This document shows positions 45,226 through 57,876 of a stretch of 64,000 nt of DNA, one piece after another (positions within the stretch are counted from its first letter, which is position 1; each line of letters opens with the position of its first letter). The notes below the pieces were generated by a model. The model saw only the letters and a program-made list of their open reading frames with translations, was not told where the DNA came from and searched no databases. The translations under genes and the position numbers were made by a program. Origin of the DNA: Dryococelus australis. Taxonomy: Eukaryota; Arthropoda; Insecta; Phasmatodea; Phasmatidae. The DNA is taken from NCBI GenBank assembly GCA_029891345.1, contig CM056994.1:60605251-60669250 (forward strand). Direction: 5' to 3'.

Positions 45226-46924
45226 AGAAGAGCACAGAAATTAAGGTGTTTCATCTCTTTTGAGCCTGCTGACCAACTGATCGAGTATCCAACTGTTCGA
45301 GTGATGCCTTAATGACTAAGTCCACCTGAAACCCTCAAGTGATTCAGAATCTAACTTACTTAAATCACAAAGTCCCGTTGCCTTGTGTGCACATGATGCA
45401 AGCTGCATATACTCTTGTCATACGTAAATGTCGAGCATATTCCATTCAGAAACAAACTATTCCTTGGCATGTAAATTCTTTTATTATTACAATTTTTCAG
45501 CAAATAAAGTGCTTTACTGTTCACTGAGAATTCAACTAAAATAAAAAGTGCATTGTTTTCAAACATCAATTTGTAGCTGCGAAGACCCAAAAACTCTACG
45601 CCCCTTTTCTAAAAGTAGCATTATTTTAACTTGAAAATTTATGTTATTAAAACCTGGTTATTTATTGAAATCAGTAAGCATGAAAATAAAGTGTTGCCAA
45701 CAACACCTTATGAACAAGCATAAACATTAATGGCTGTCGTACAAGAGACTAGCATCTAGTGGCAAGAAATGATTTTGTATAACATTTTTGTATTTTTTTT
45801 TGTCGCGAGGCGATAAAACTAGTGCACTAGTTTTTAACTTTTCTTTTATTGTAATGTTTTCTTTAAATCATCTTTCCCCGAAAATAGACTGAGATATTAT
45901 ATTGCTCACGAGAAGACCAAATTGCATAAAAGGACACTTTTTACTCGTTCTTAACAACCCACAAAATAAATGGGTCGTTCTTTCACTCCCTATTTTATTT
46001 CGTACTGTACTTTCTCCTTTTTTTTTTTTTAAAATCAACATTAGCCATGCCGTGGGTATATTAATCACTGTCACTAACTGCACTTGTATCCATTGCTAGA
46101 TATTTTAAAGAGTACTCACAGCACGATGTTAGAGGATAATACTTCTACACAACTACACAAGTTTCGCATAGATTTATAACTCCAAAAACAAAGGGTGTAA
46201 AGTGCCACCAGTATCCGAGCACGTCCATATGAATAGCTAGCAGAACCCTGAAGCAATATTGCAAACCCTGCAGGGCTGGTTTGCATTACTGTGATGTAGA
46301 GAATTTCTCTTTTCAACCAAGAGGGGCAACTACAATATACGTGTGATACCACAATGCTCAAAAATTTTAGTGCTGTATTCGTGCATTACTGTCATTAGTA
46401 AATTCCTAATATGAGGTCTTAAACCATAAGAATTATAATATTGTATTTTTAAGAAATAATTCGAGAAATTCAAATATTCGAAATAAGAATCGAGGGTTTT
46501 CAATAAAACAATCTTTATATCTGTAAATACTCTAAATATCGGAAGATGTTCCGACAAATCGGAATACCTGGCAACACTGCACTACATATAGCAAACTGTT
46601 GATAACTTTGCGACACAAGCCCCTTCTTTATACTTACATAAAATGTGCAGCATTGCAGAATCGATGGCAAGCATTACAGATACTGGTGAAGAAACGTACA
46701 GTCACTTAGGGTAACTTTGTGCCATTTAGCGTAACTTTGTACCAAAATTTTCGTTTGAAATTGATTACAGCTACCCAATTTTACATATACTTCATGGTTA
46801 AATATTTTATTGGTAAAGAACAGTGTAATATGAAGGAAGAGGTTTCATTTGAAATGTAATAAGGTTGTATAAAGATATCCTGGTTGGTTCAATGTTACAC
46901 TAAATGACATTAACGTCTCCGTAC

Positions 46925-47042
46925 CCTGCGCCTTTCAGCAGATATATGTAGTCCGACTGTGTGCTTCTTGGGATGAACTTGATACAGGATCGTCTGTGGT
47001 AGTCCAAGAAGGCCGCTGCTATCACACTTCTCTCATATGTAT
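46925..47042 (-). CDS. Astacin metalloprotease, N-terminal catalytic exon 2
   Basis: The exon encodes TYERSVIAAAFLDYHRRSC followed by IKFIPR and ends DYIYLLKGA plus two bases of Gly. This is the astacin segment A-F-x-x-Y-H-x-x-S-C-I-x-F-x-P-R, with the first disulphide Cys, and the strand before the G-C-S-S-x-V-G-R block. The acceptor is TTGCTACAG|AT and the donor GG|GTACGG. The two leading bases complete a codon with the previous exon's last A, and the two trailing G complete with the next exon's first G. Confidence 0.92.
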
Positions 47043-47255
47043 CTGTAGCAAAACCACATATTGTGACGATCGCGCATCAGTGTCGTGAGGTATACAGCAC
47101 ATACTTGAAAGTGTTCCCTGACAAAATGCGGAGTGACACATACTTCATGCACTGAATCGATGTTAACAGCTGAAAAGAATAAAATAGTTAATCTTTTAGG
47201 AAAGAACTAGTGATGTTTGATTATTGTTTCTAATAGTGTGAGTTGAAAAACTTAC

Positions 47256-47331
47256 TGAATGAAGCTGAAATTGTGTAAGGAACGATACCATAAGGCCAAC
47301 GCTTGCGGAGATTCCTTACTGCATTTTTTCC
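47256..47331 (-). CDS. Astacin metalloprotease, start of mature enzyme
   Basis: A 76-nt exon with 25 codons, GKNAVRN, then RKRWPYGIVPYTISASF. RWPxGxVPY is the invariant opening of the astacin catalytic domain, and the RN-like site before it is where the propeptide is normally removed. The acceptor TTTTCTAG|GG and donor TTCA|GTAAGT are strong. Phase 0 in and phase 1 out agree with its neighbours. The intron to the next exon is only 213 bp. Confidence 0.93.
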
Positions 47332-47339
47332 CTAGAAAA

Positions 47340-48465
47340 TAAATATTTGTTAAGTCCTTGACTTGTTAACAAAGTAAGGTGGTAAAAATAAGTCAAGCGC
47401 GAACACAATTTTAAAACTTAACTATTTCAGATTTTGGTTACATTTTTTAAAAATCACACATTAAATTAAAAAAATATATGAAAAATTAAATTGCTAACAT
47501 AAATACATAAACTTTGTTGCAGTTAACATACAATTAAAATGCAACAATACTAGTGATCTGGATTTTTTAAGTTCCCAGTGCAAGTACTTTTTCCATCTAT
47601 TTACTGTTTCCCTTGTTTTATCTGACATTTCTCTCCCAAGAAAGACTTATCACAATACAATTATCCATTAATTAGTTTCCTGGAAACAACTATAACGACA
47701 ACAACCCTGCTCCATATTAGTTTCGGGAGAGACAAATCAGAAAAAGAAGGGAACCAATGGCTATTGCATAGTTAAATACGGTACTTATTGCAGTGACGTT
47801 AAAAACTGTTACAAGATTTAATACCACTAAGCACGATAACTTGACTTCCAGAAGTAGCAATATGTTTCACTCTGTGGATTTGTCCTAAAGGTTAAATGTA
47901 TAAACTTTCCCAAGAATGCAAGATGCAGAAATTCGGACACATGCAATTCAGACATACCCATTTATAACTTACGTAAGATGCAAGAATGCAATAGCAAAAC
48001 TGGTAAAATTTCGACTTCTTTATATGTGCAAACATATTGTGCACAAAAAGCTATGATTTTTTAATCTGCTTTTAAATGTTTTGTTTGCTTGTGATAATTA
48101 TTCATTTCAAATAATGTTCATATAATCACAATATAATTTGTATGATTGCCAAACATCACTGTCTAAAAAGTCTTTCTTTACACTTGAAAATACATAGGAT
48201 GTTCGATTAGCTAATTACATTTTTCAAACATAAAAATATAAAAGTTCGACCAAAATGTTGGGAAAACAATTTCAGAATATGGTAAAAGATAAGAACGAAA
48301 GAAACAGGGGGAAGATTTTTTCTCAAGTTTTTCCGTTTCAGTTTGTAATGTTGGTAACATCTTGCAACTTGCGATGTTTATAAATGGCCATGAGTTTTTT
48401 GTATGTTGTGTACTTCGTCGTTGCGTAGAAAGTCGGCCCAGTATGCAGGCAGCGATGCAGAGTGA
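47340..48465. other. Astacin intron, no other feature
   Basis: AT-rich intronic sequence with no repeat recognised. Confidence 0.6.
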
Positions 48466-48470
48466 CTTAC

Positions 48471-48574
48471 GGAGATCAGGTCGGATATGTTCATGCCAGC
48501 AATGTCACCCTCGAACAGCCCGGCCACCTTCAGAGGGTCCACGGACCCTTCCTCCTGAGGGGGCACCAGCAGTT
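48471..48574 (-). CDS. Astacin metalloprotease, propeptide exon with aspartate switch
   Basis: A 104-nt exon whose 34 full codons run from LLVPPQEEGS to ISDLIS and contain VAGLFEGDIAG. F-x-G-D is the motif of astacin propeptides whose Asp binds the zinc and keeps the enzyme inactive. The acceptor is CCGGCACAG|AA and the donor CTCC|GTAAGT. The leading AA completes a Glu codon with the G left by exon 53351-53291. It ends in phase 0, as the next exon requires. An internal GTG is not a start. Confidence 0.92.
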
Positions 48575-48929
48575 CTGTGCCGGAAACACATACCAGTCAC
48601 ACAGTGTTATAGCCAGACAACATAGTACCATCAAGAAGTTCGTGGACATCATGGCCTACACTCGGGTTGCCAGTCCACTAACTTATTGACTGTAATACTT
48701 CAGTCTCTTTTGCAGAATCTTCACAATTACTGAATCAAATGTTTGATAAATCACCCAATGTATGGTGTGATTAGTTGTTTCGTCAATATAGCATGTAGGT
48801 ATTACAATTGTTTCGTAACTGTCCCTACATAAAAATCCCTTATTTTTGGTTAAATTGAACTTTAAATTACATTTTATCTTTAGATTAAAATATTGTACTT
48901 TTTATTCCAAATATACGAATGCGGTTAAT

Positions 48930-49060
48930 GGTTTCTTTGGTGTAATTTTCTAAACTTGGTTAAGCTTTGTTTTCATGAGGATGCAGGGATATCCTGGAAG
49001 TAGAACTTTGGCAGCACTTCACAGAAGTTTGAAGTTATAGTGAATAGACTATACCACGAT
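48930..49060 (+). repeat. Dispersed repeat, copy 1
   Basis: TTTGGTGTAATTTTCTAAAC followed by TTGGTTAAG and a GTTTTCATGAGG block recurs at 54350-54475 in diverged form. Confidence 0.55.
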
Positions 49061-49254
49061 CGCTACACAGCAAATCGCAATCACAATGGGTGTCACCAAC
49101 TAAAACATCCATATTTGTGATTCCCATTATTGTCTATGCTTTCTGCAAGTGCTCTGTTAGTGATGCCACGGGTATGCGATTGTGGGTCTCATGTACCACA
49201 TACAATAGTGGTCCGTGTGCATCCAGCCTAGATTTCTGTGGTGTGAAGTGATCT

Positions 49255-49905
49255 CTGGTCGTGTCTTAGTTGGCCCACAGAGTGTTCTCTCAGTCTATCA
49301 TTCTCTCTTGTGCAAATGATGCCACAGAGTGTGCTGTCTGGTAGTCTCAATTCGTCAGAGAGAGCACAATCATGCGAGAGCACAGAGAGAGCACGAAGTT
49401 GTAATCTCACTGGTGCTCTCTGATAAGTGCCATATTTGTTTACATTATTTCTGTGTTTGAGTAAGGTTATAGTAGCTTTCTGGAACAAAACCACATTGCA
49501 TTTTAACTGCAAGTGTATGATTTCAACTGTTTTAATACCAAAATAACATACACAACACGTACTTATAAAAATATGGATTTCTGACTAAATCTCGTTTTTG
49601 TCACTTTAATGCAACATTACAGTAAAATATAAAACAAAAATAATAGTATTTTATGCACTAGTGATTGGTCTGGTAGTGTTACAATTATTTGTGAATTATT
49701 TTGAACACACATAAATTACTTACAATACCCATGATCGCGATTTTGGTTAACATAATTTTCCGCCATTTGGCATCAGCTGTTTGCCTGATGTCTGAAAGAA
49801 ACAAGAGAATGATTGACTGATTGTCTCAATTTCACAGAGCGAGAGCATCAGAGAGCGTAAAGCAGTGCTCTTGCCAGGTTGTGCGAAAGAGTGCTCTCTC
49901 GAGAG
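49255..49905. repeat. Two AGAGAGCAC-rich clusters
   Basis: At 49265-49425 and 49795-49905 short motifs of the form AGAGAGCAC or GTGCTCTCT recur on both strands, with TGTCTGGTAGTCTCAATT / TTGTCTCAATTTCACAGAG as a shared longer match. They may be the ends of one element with AT-rich sequence between. Confidence 0.4.
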
Positions 49906-50199
49906 AGAATTATTTAAATTCAGACATGGCCTCTGTACCCTGTCGTAGGTGTTGCCCTCCCAAAACGCAATCACGAATGTCTATCAGACGTGCTTAGCTG
50001 CTACACCGCATGCAAGAGCTGCAACCAGCACGCTACTCACATGCCAATGAAGATGCTGCGGCTGAGCAGGAGCCTGCGAGCGACGTGTGAACGGTCTCTC
50101 ATAGCGCGCGGAGGGGCAGGGGGTATGATGTGTGCTACGTTTTCCAGCCCTAGACCGTTCATCACATCTGAAAGAACCCGCCAAAATATCTCTGCACCA

Positions 50200-51850
50200 C
50201 TGTCTGCACCCTGAGTACAGCCAGTTTAGCGAGTGCATGTTTCGAGTGCGAATCGAATAGGAATGCTGTAAAGTATGTATACTAGTGTTTTCGTTATGTT
50301 TCTCTCATGATGCTAAAGTGTTCTATTTTTATTTTATGGTTTTCCCAGTGTTTATAAGTGTTTAAATATTTTTCATGTAATATTCTCTGTTTGTGCAGAT
50401 GCCAATGTTATTGTTTATATTCACATGACCACGTGGTCTCGAATATGCCGCACCATGTGCATCAGTGCGACGTCAACAGAACACGTGTCAATGTGTTCCG
50501 AGTCAGTGTACTTCCAGTGCGATTTAGTGCTATATTTTTGTAATATTATTTGATGGTTTATAGTGTTTTATTTATGTCATAAAATATTTACATTACCAGT
50601 GTGTTGACTTGCACAAATTGCGCGCACGGAAACAAAACACACAACCACGTGTTAGAAATTTGTGCACGTGGAATATTCACATGGTAATTGCCTTTGTGGT
50701 TACATGGATTACAAACCAGGAAACTTTTGAAGTAACATATTAGCAGCATGCCAAAAAAGTGGCCGAATAATAATAATAATAAGTGTTTGTTTCATGGAAT
50801 ATATTTCATACAGGATATTTTGAATGTGTTGAGTGTGTAAAATAAATGTTGTGGGAATGAATGTAGAGTAATCCCGGCACTAGTAGGGCCAGGCATGGAA
50901 AAAACATAAAGCACAAGAGTGAGATTAGGGTGTCTTATGCTGTAAGTTTAAGTTTATGTTTTTATATATATTATTTTTCCCGTAATATTGAATTGTACAT
51001 TATAGTGTTGTGTTTTGTATACATCATATCCACCTAGAGTCACCTTCATCCCTTTCGTTTCATTTTATAATTGTTTCAGAATAAGTTTTTGGTCACATGA
51101 TACGGTGGCGGGAGTTGGAGTCGGGAAGGCATAAGTCCGCTGCAATGTTTGTCATTTACCTCTAGGTTACCATGAGAGATGGTCGTGATGCGTGCCCTCC
51201 CTGGGCACTTCACTGTTTTGATACCGATCATGTAGTTTACAATGGTTTTTTCATGTAATTGACTGGAACCTTTGTTCTTTTTTAGCCCGGGGAGTGAGCC
51301 GTCTCACAGCCTGGTCTACTTTTTATATGGCTGGGACATAATTGCTTAATTTCATGTAGGCACTTTTGCCGCCTTTTCTCAATGCTAGCGTGTACCCTGC
51401 TTTATTAGGACAAATGTTGTTTGTGTTCTTCAGAGGTCAATTGGAATAAAATAAGTAGTTTCACTGACTCGACTGCTTTATTATTTCAACAGTCACTTCT
51501 TGACTGCATAACCAGTAATCGTATGTATATCTTTCATAAGGCATAAGGCGGTCTATAACAGCCCCTGGAGAGAATGATCGCATAATAGTAGCTCCGATAA
51601 CACTCACAAGACCAGGTATTTTCTAATATCACAAGAATGAATACTACAACTTCTGCAATGAGACAATGGACATCGAGAGGGGCCACATGTAGGCTGTCGG
51701 CCACACCCCCCAACTATACTTGTGCTCTCTGCTGAGAACACTGGTGCTCCCGGACAACTATGGTAGTATCTTTAAATCCTATCCGCATAACGCTTTCTCC
51801 TCGATGGTCCAGCCTAGTCACATCAAAGTCTTGCATTTTCTATTCAGATT
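50200..51850 (+). repeat. LTR-like dispersed repeat, copy 1
   Basis: Blocks such as GACTGGAACCTTTG...TAGCCCG, GCCTGGTC, a C-rich GGCCACACCCCCC block and TTTCTCCTCGATGGTCCAGCC recur in the same order at 62420-63130. Polyadenylation-type and splice-type signals are frequent. No coding region is recognised. Confidence 0.5.
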
Positions 51851-51949
51851 TATGATTCACTCCATTTTCTGACATGGGTAAATAGATTAAATGTTCTCAA
51901 TTCTGTCACAGTTACCACCAATGTATAAGTAGTACGTTTTAGTTTTTTC

Positions 51950-52040
51950 ATGCCTTTCCTGTGATTCGAACCCGCGATCCTTCCTCACTCTGTAAGTGGG
52001 CGTCCCAAACAACAACTATGCCAGGGACATCGGCACGAGA
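51950..52040 (-). repeat. tRNA-like SINE head
   Basis: The minus strand contains GCGGGTTCGAATCAC, a perfect B box, preceded by a CATAGTTGTTGTTTGGG A-box-like region. Stem pairing is incomplete, so it is not a tRNA gene. Confidence 0.5.
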
Positions 52041-52044
52041 AAAT

Positions 52045-53285
52045 AATAATTCAGAATTAAATAAATACACCCCCAATAGACATTTCCGTTTACTTCCGTG
52101 TTTCTTCAACTCTTCATTGTAGCTATGTATTTTGTATGTGTAAGTAAAATGCAACGAGCTAAAGGTAAATCGTCTGGAAAATTTTGTGTGTTCGAAACAA
52201 TAAATTTTCATAAAAAGAACTGTTTTAAAACTGTGGGGCAATGTTTTCCTTTTTGGCAGTTCAAAAGTACAGAGCAGGCCAGAACCATAAATACAACACT
52301 TGATAATATTCAATGCGCAAAGCATGATAGTGATAATAATCTTTCACTCTCTAAATTATGAAGACATCTAATGATTTTACAAATATCCTAATTTTATTTT
52401 TGAAACTCTTAATAACTCTTTTGTGAAAATTATTTATTAGTACTGAATTTTTTTGAATATCATTAAAAATTTCTTTCTTTTTTCTAATTTTTTTTTGTTC
52501 AGTCATGTGAAGCAAATGATTATACGACTGGAAAAGAGCAGTACCTGCGATGGTAAATGTGCATACATTTCAGTGGCTCATCTCAAACAGAGTTCAACAT
52601 TAAATATAATGTTTGTGTCCTTTTAAGGCCAAAAACTTTTTAAAGTTAATATCTGGAATGTGTCCATTCTAGTTTCCAGTTGGCTGGCAAGTCATGGTAA
52701 GCTCTTCATTTTGTCATATTAGCAGTACACATAGATTCTGGCATATCAGACAGTTCACGTAGTCAAAGTGTGCTGCTGTAATAGAATGGAGAAGGAATGA
52801 GTGGTGGTGGAATGAACAGAAGTAATCAGAATACCTCATAGGAAAGCTGCCCCATGTTTGTTTCGCCTACTTCATATTGGGACCCTGGACATGGAAGAAC
52901 TAATGTCCAGAAATGACACTGAGGTATGGGGAAGATGTTATTTTGTATGGTATCCAGTCAAATGAATACTTTTAGAAATTGTCCTTCTGAAATATATTTG
53001 CAGTAACTGCATTCATTTGAGCGTTTGTGCTGGCTGGAGTTACTTACTGTAATATTGACACTGTATCAGGAGAATTAATTCCATGTCTTAGCACCTGACA
53101 CTTTTGCAATGTCATTTGTTGGGAGCATGGTTATTGTTACACTAACTTTTTGTATGATGTGGAAGGATACACAATGTGCAGAAAGGAGAAACTAAGCCAA
53201 GCTTTTAACTATGAACTACTATGTAAGCCAATATTTAAGTAAAACATATTGCTAGAGCTAGCAGTACAGCCAGTGTTCCATGCTA
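52045..53285. other. No gene seen (astacin intron)
   Basis: An 87-codon plus ORF at 52098-52361 has no recognised motif. The rest is AT-rich. Confidence 0.5.
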
Positions 53286-53290
53286 CATAC

Positions 53291-53351
53291 CTAATTTCTT
53301 GGCATTCTGGAAGTCTTCTGGTGTGAGATGTTCCCCAGGAACATTTTTTTC
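53291..53351 (-). CDS. Astacin metalloprotease, early propeptide exon
   Basis: A 61-nt exon encoding EKNVPGEHLTPEDFQNAKKL plus one base. Acidic, helix-prone propeptide sequence of this kind precedes the F-x-G-D region in arthropod astacins. The borders TTGTTTACAG|GA and TTAG|GTATGT are strong. The final G joins AA of the next exon to give Glu. The upstream signal-peptide exon was not found. The main doubt is its small size, but phase and border agreement support it. Confidence 0.8.
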
Positions 53352-53359
53352 CTGTAAAC

Positions 53360-54345
53360 AGATTAAACGTAATTTCTTAGAAATAAGGACACATAATTAC
53401 GCTGGCTTTAAATCAGTATACCAATTATAATATTGTACTCTGTGAAGCTCGCCCTTATAGAATACATCGACATTACTTTGGTAATAAATATATATAAAAA
53501 AAACTATTACAGCTTTATTTGGCAATATACTTCTCTGTCTATCACACTGAGAATATAAATAAAAAATATAAAATATCATGAATTATGCCCTTGCATGCTC
53601 TACCGTTTTGAGATCATAACATGCCAGTTTGGCATACATTTTTCAACTCAGCCTGATATACATAAAGGTATACCTCATGTTGTAATAAATTTTTTACTGT
53701 TTTGTTCCTCTAACATAGATTTTAACAGCACTGAATTATTTTTCGTAAAAAGTATCCAATCCACATAACTGTTCTTTGCAAAGCTGTTTTCCAATAAATG
53801 TTGACTGTGAGTCTGTCAATACACCGTACTTCATTGTGAAACCTTAAATGTGTGTTTGCTCTTTCGTTCGTATATTTTAAAGGTATCATTTACCAACTAC
53901 CTGGAACAATTTTTTTGCCAACTGCATCCAATTATTGATCAAAACCATTCTGGACACGATGCAGAAGTTCATATGGTGATGTTCGTAGTTGAGTTTATTG
54001 AAGCGCTGCTTTTCAGACAGTGACATTTTGAGTAAGAATGTTGAAAGTTATGGAAGTATGTTCTGTTTTTAGCTGTAAGTTTTGCATTAATTGAGCACGG
54101 AAGACTCCTTCTGGCTACCCTAAATGCATTGAAGTGTTAATTTTCATGGTCTATTGGCCATGTATCACAAGCGTCTCATACTTCTGTTAACGTACAAATA
54201 AGTTATTTTTGTTTCAATAAAAATTTTACTCATATTTTATCTATAAAGTATAGTATTTCATAATAATTAATGTGCATGAAAACAGTGATAAAACAGGTAA
54301 TGCTGGTAAGAAACAGTTCTTATTAAAAATATTATTGCACTGAGT
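53360..54345. other. No gene seen
   Basis: AT-rich sequence upstream of the first recognised astacin exon. A signal-peptide exon should lie on the minus strand here or further right, but I cannot support one. Confidence 0.5.
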
Positions 54346-54349
54346 GCAC

Positions 54350-54475
54350 GCGAATGTGGTGCGTAATCCCTTTGGTGTAATTTCCTAGATTTGGTTAAGT
54401 TATGTTCCATGAGGCAGAGGAATAACAAGAAGGGTTTCAGAAAAGTTGGAAGTAACTATGACTAGTAAGAGCATG
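54350..54475 (+). repeat. Dispersed repeat, copy 2
   Basis: It matches 48930-49060 through TTTGGTGTAATTTCCTAGAT and TTGGTTAAGTT, then CATGAGG. Confidence 0.55.
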
Positions 54476-54534
54476 TCTGTTTGACAAAATAATTTTATTC
54501 AAAATGATGGCCATCCCCCTACCATCCCCCTCCT

Positions 54535-54695
54535 TCACTGCTCAGTGATTGATTTATGGGTTCCCTTTCCCCTCCCACTGAGAGGTGTGTGATTGACTGA
54601 TGGGTTCTCCTTCCTCTGGGAGGTGTGTTGTGATTGGCTGGTGGATTCCCCCTCCACTCCATTCACTGGGAGGTGTGCTGTGAGGGGTTACGCTC
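54535..54695. repeat. Minisatellite, about 45-55 bp unit
   Basis: Three to four imperfect units of ACTGGGAGGTGTG followed by TGTGATTGGCTGGTGGATTC and CCCTCC. The 73-codon minus ORF over it is repeat-derived. Confidence 0.7.
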
Positions 54696-55033
54696 CCTCC
54701 CTCACCCTTCACCAATTGGAACTTCTGGAAATCTAAGAACTTGGTTTGCCGGCATGTAATCGGATGAAGCGCCACCAGATTGGGAACTGTAGTGACTGGT
54801 GCATGGAGTGGGTTAGTCCTTGCATGTAATTACATAGTAAGTACACATGTTGATACTTCGGCTGCCGAACCACAAGTGAGGAGGTTGGAAGATTATGGTT
54901 TATAGGCTGGGGTAATGGTGCTTGGTTCGACACCCAATGAGGTTAAATATGTTTAATAAGAATTTTTAAATCGCATTAGACATTACTATGCACAGTGAAT
55001 AAGTAGAAAGAGTATTGCACAATGTCTAAGTAC

Positions 55034-55056
55034 AGTATTGCATAATTGGCAATTAT
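55034..55056. repeat. Perfect 23-bp palindrome
   Basis: TTGCATAATTG and CAATTATGCAA flank a single G. Copies of AATGTCTAAGT lie on each side, so hairpin and direct repeats are combined. Confidence 0.8.
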
Positions 55057-55099
55057 GCAATGTCTAAGTGCAAAGTCTATGTACATGTCCGGTCCCTAG

Positions 55100-57065
55100 G
55101 ACTCTCCACTCGCGACTGAGCTGTGATCACCAATATCCTTAGTTTATATCCCGCCAGCCATATTGAAATGGGAAGCCAAATGCGCCATCATGCTACCCCA
55201 GGCCGCACTGCTTACTCCATCCGTATGCTGCAGTCTCGGGCCGCTCCGTGGTGAGGGACAGAGTATCTCTGCTCACAGCCATGTGGAAGTGTCACAATTC
55301 AGTGTGCAACTCCGCTAACCAGCTCACGGCCACAGAGTGACAGTATGTCTACTCTCCGCTGTGTGGACGTGCCACCTCACGAGACCTCATTCGCTCTCAT
55401 TGCAACAGGCAGACATGAAGTACCCATTAGTTCACCCTCTGTGAGCGCACACCACCCGTGTAAACTCTCTACCCAAAATACATGCATTGCCTGTCGTTGT
55501 TACATACTACCATTTACTAGTATATTTGTTTTATTTGTGTATATGCCACTGCCTTGTCTTTTTTTTCATTCTACATCTCAAGCTATTACTTTAAAAGAAG
55601 AGTGCATGTTTAGCACACACACATTATTTACCTGCATCACTTTGTGTATATGAAAGCTACATAAACATTCCAGGACTCCTGTTAAGTTTTCCCTCAATTA
55701 CATATTTTTTTTCATTCTACAAATCATATTAACAACAGTATTTTAAAAAAACATTTGGATTAAGTGTGTGTCAATTGCACTTTTTTCATTTTACGTGTTC
55801 TCATCCTGCTAATTTTTTTCCATCACATTTATTGCCCTCCTTTGTAACAGCTATGTTGATTTTTTCATTATACATCTCTTCCTAATTCTTAAAAAATCCT
55901 GCTATTAAATAAGACTGTTGATATTTATCTCACATTGTGTAAATGGCATACACTCTTTTCTCGAGTGTCTGAATTCTGTCGCAAGAAATATAGAAGTTAA
56001 GGCAAGATAAATAAATAATAACGCACATAATTATATTTGACTAATTTTTACTACTCACCAAAACCAATTATATACACACATTCCTTTGGACACATACTCA
56101 TACAAATAAGTATCAAAGTGGGTCGTACTTTCTATAAACAAAAATACATTTTTCTTAAACATTTAATTTACATACTAAAAATAAAATATTGAAGAAATAT
56201 TTACACTCGTGCACAATTCTTGGTGTCTCTTCTATAAAAATTATTTACACTCACACGAGGTATCACTTTTCTTCTTTATGTCTGGCAGGTTGATGGAGGG
56301 GCAAGATCCTTTCCACGCTGGAGGTCAACCCTCACAACTGGAACACTCCATTCAGTCCCCCATTGAAAGGGAGAGGCATGCAGTGGGTGGATAGTGAAGC
56401 AGAAAAACTGGCCTTAATGTTTAATGTTGTTTGTAGATATTATTTAGCTGGCAGATCAGTTGTGATGATGATGTAACAAACTTTCCTCGCTGGTGGCCGG
56501 CATGTAGTTGGCGCTATGGATTTAACCCCGTTGTGATGATGATGTAGCAAACTGCACTCACAGCTGGTGGATGGTGCGTATTTTAAGATGCATTCTCGCA
56601 GTGAGGCAGTCTCCTCTTCGAAGCTGGCTCATGGCATGCAGTAAAACTGATTTCATACTGGGATGGTGTTTTCTTCCGATGTTGACGTTTTCATTACAGT
56701 TAATTCTAGAGTGCAGTAAGAGACTCGCATCAGATGTGGTTGGTAGATGTTGCAGCTGTCTGGCAGATGTTTATGATAGATGTGGTTGGCATATATTGAT
56801 GAGTAGGGGAAATTTATTTTGTGATCTTATAATGCCCCCGAGGCAATGTCTACACCTTATCTGGTCCGACATACCCATTTGTCGTCATTACTCGACAATG
56901 CTACCTTTGTCACTCGCTCAGTGACGATATTGTGGGCATGCGAATGGAAATGAAATTGGATCTCAATAACCCGTGAATTTTACATGACATGTGTCTATCC
57001 AAATAATCCTCGTACATGAGAGATTGCAACATGTTATACTTTACACCCTTCGCTTTACACACACA
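55100..57065. other. No gene seen; short direct repeats
   Basis: GTTGTGATGATGATGTA plus GCAAACT or ACAAACT occurs near 56459 and 56530, and AGATGTGGTTGG near 56733 and 56778. ORFs here show no motif. Confidence 0.5.
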
Positions 57066-57070
57066 CACTA

Positions 57071-57843
57071 TTAATTCAAAACAATGTTTATGTAAAGTTT
57101 AGGTGGTATGCTTACAAAGTGTGTCATTATGCACCCAGCACATTCGTCCTTCTTAACACCTCTAATACCTTTGTTCACCAAGGGGAATTTTTGTGGATTA
57201 TCTGGCACGTAGTTAGAGGTATCAAAACGTGTAGCCAATTCAGGGTAAATACTTGTGTATTCGTAATGGCAGTGGATTTCATATATTAGGGAATCAGTAT
57301 CGCAGGAGAGCAGATGCAAGGCTCGCTGAGGAAATTTTGCTACATTAAATTTTAATGGAAATCATATAAAAATAATTTGGACAAATCCAACACGGCAACA
57401 CCAGTGTATAAAAGCTTTTTAAACGTAACAGAGATTTTTTCCATTTCGATCAGGTCTAAATTCTCGTCTAGGATTTGCCTTGCCTTGAAAGTAGGTCGCC
57501 CAATCAGTTCTGCCACCCCATATATTGCATTATTGCATCATACCATAATACAACTCTGATGTCTCATTCCCAGCGGACATTCTGCAATGTTTTTCCATGG
57601 ACAGAATAGTTCCTTAATTATAAAAAAAATTTCTCGAATGCATTCGTCACCTGAACATGTTTCTCAGTGTTGAATGTGATGGAAGCATCGATGCCTTCTG
57701 TAACTGTACTGGATATTAACATATCACCCATGTAAATATTGCTGGCATCCACCTGTCTTTTTGAAACCTGGGTAATATCGCCCCTACCCCGGTTTCCACA
57801 AAAAGGTACTTATCTATGTCCGTGATCAGCAACAAAGCATCCC

Positions 57844-57876
<33 letters not shown>

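Noticed and set aside
52098..52361. 87-codon ORF with Cys and Lys residues
   Set aside because: No recognised domain, no second copy and no supported splice borders.
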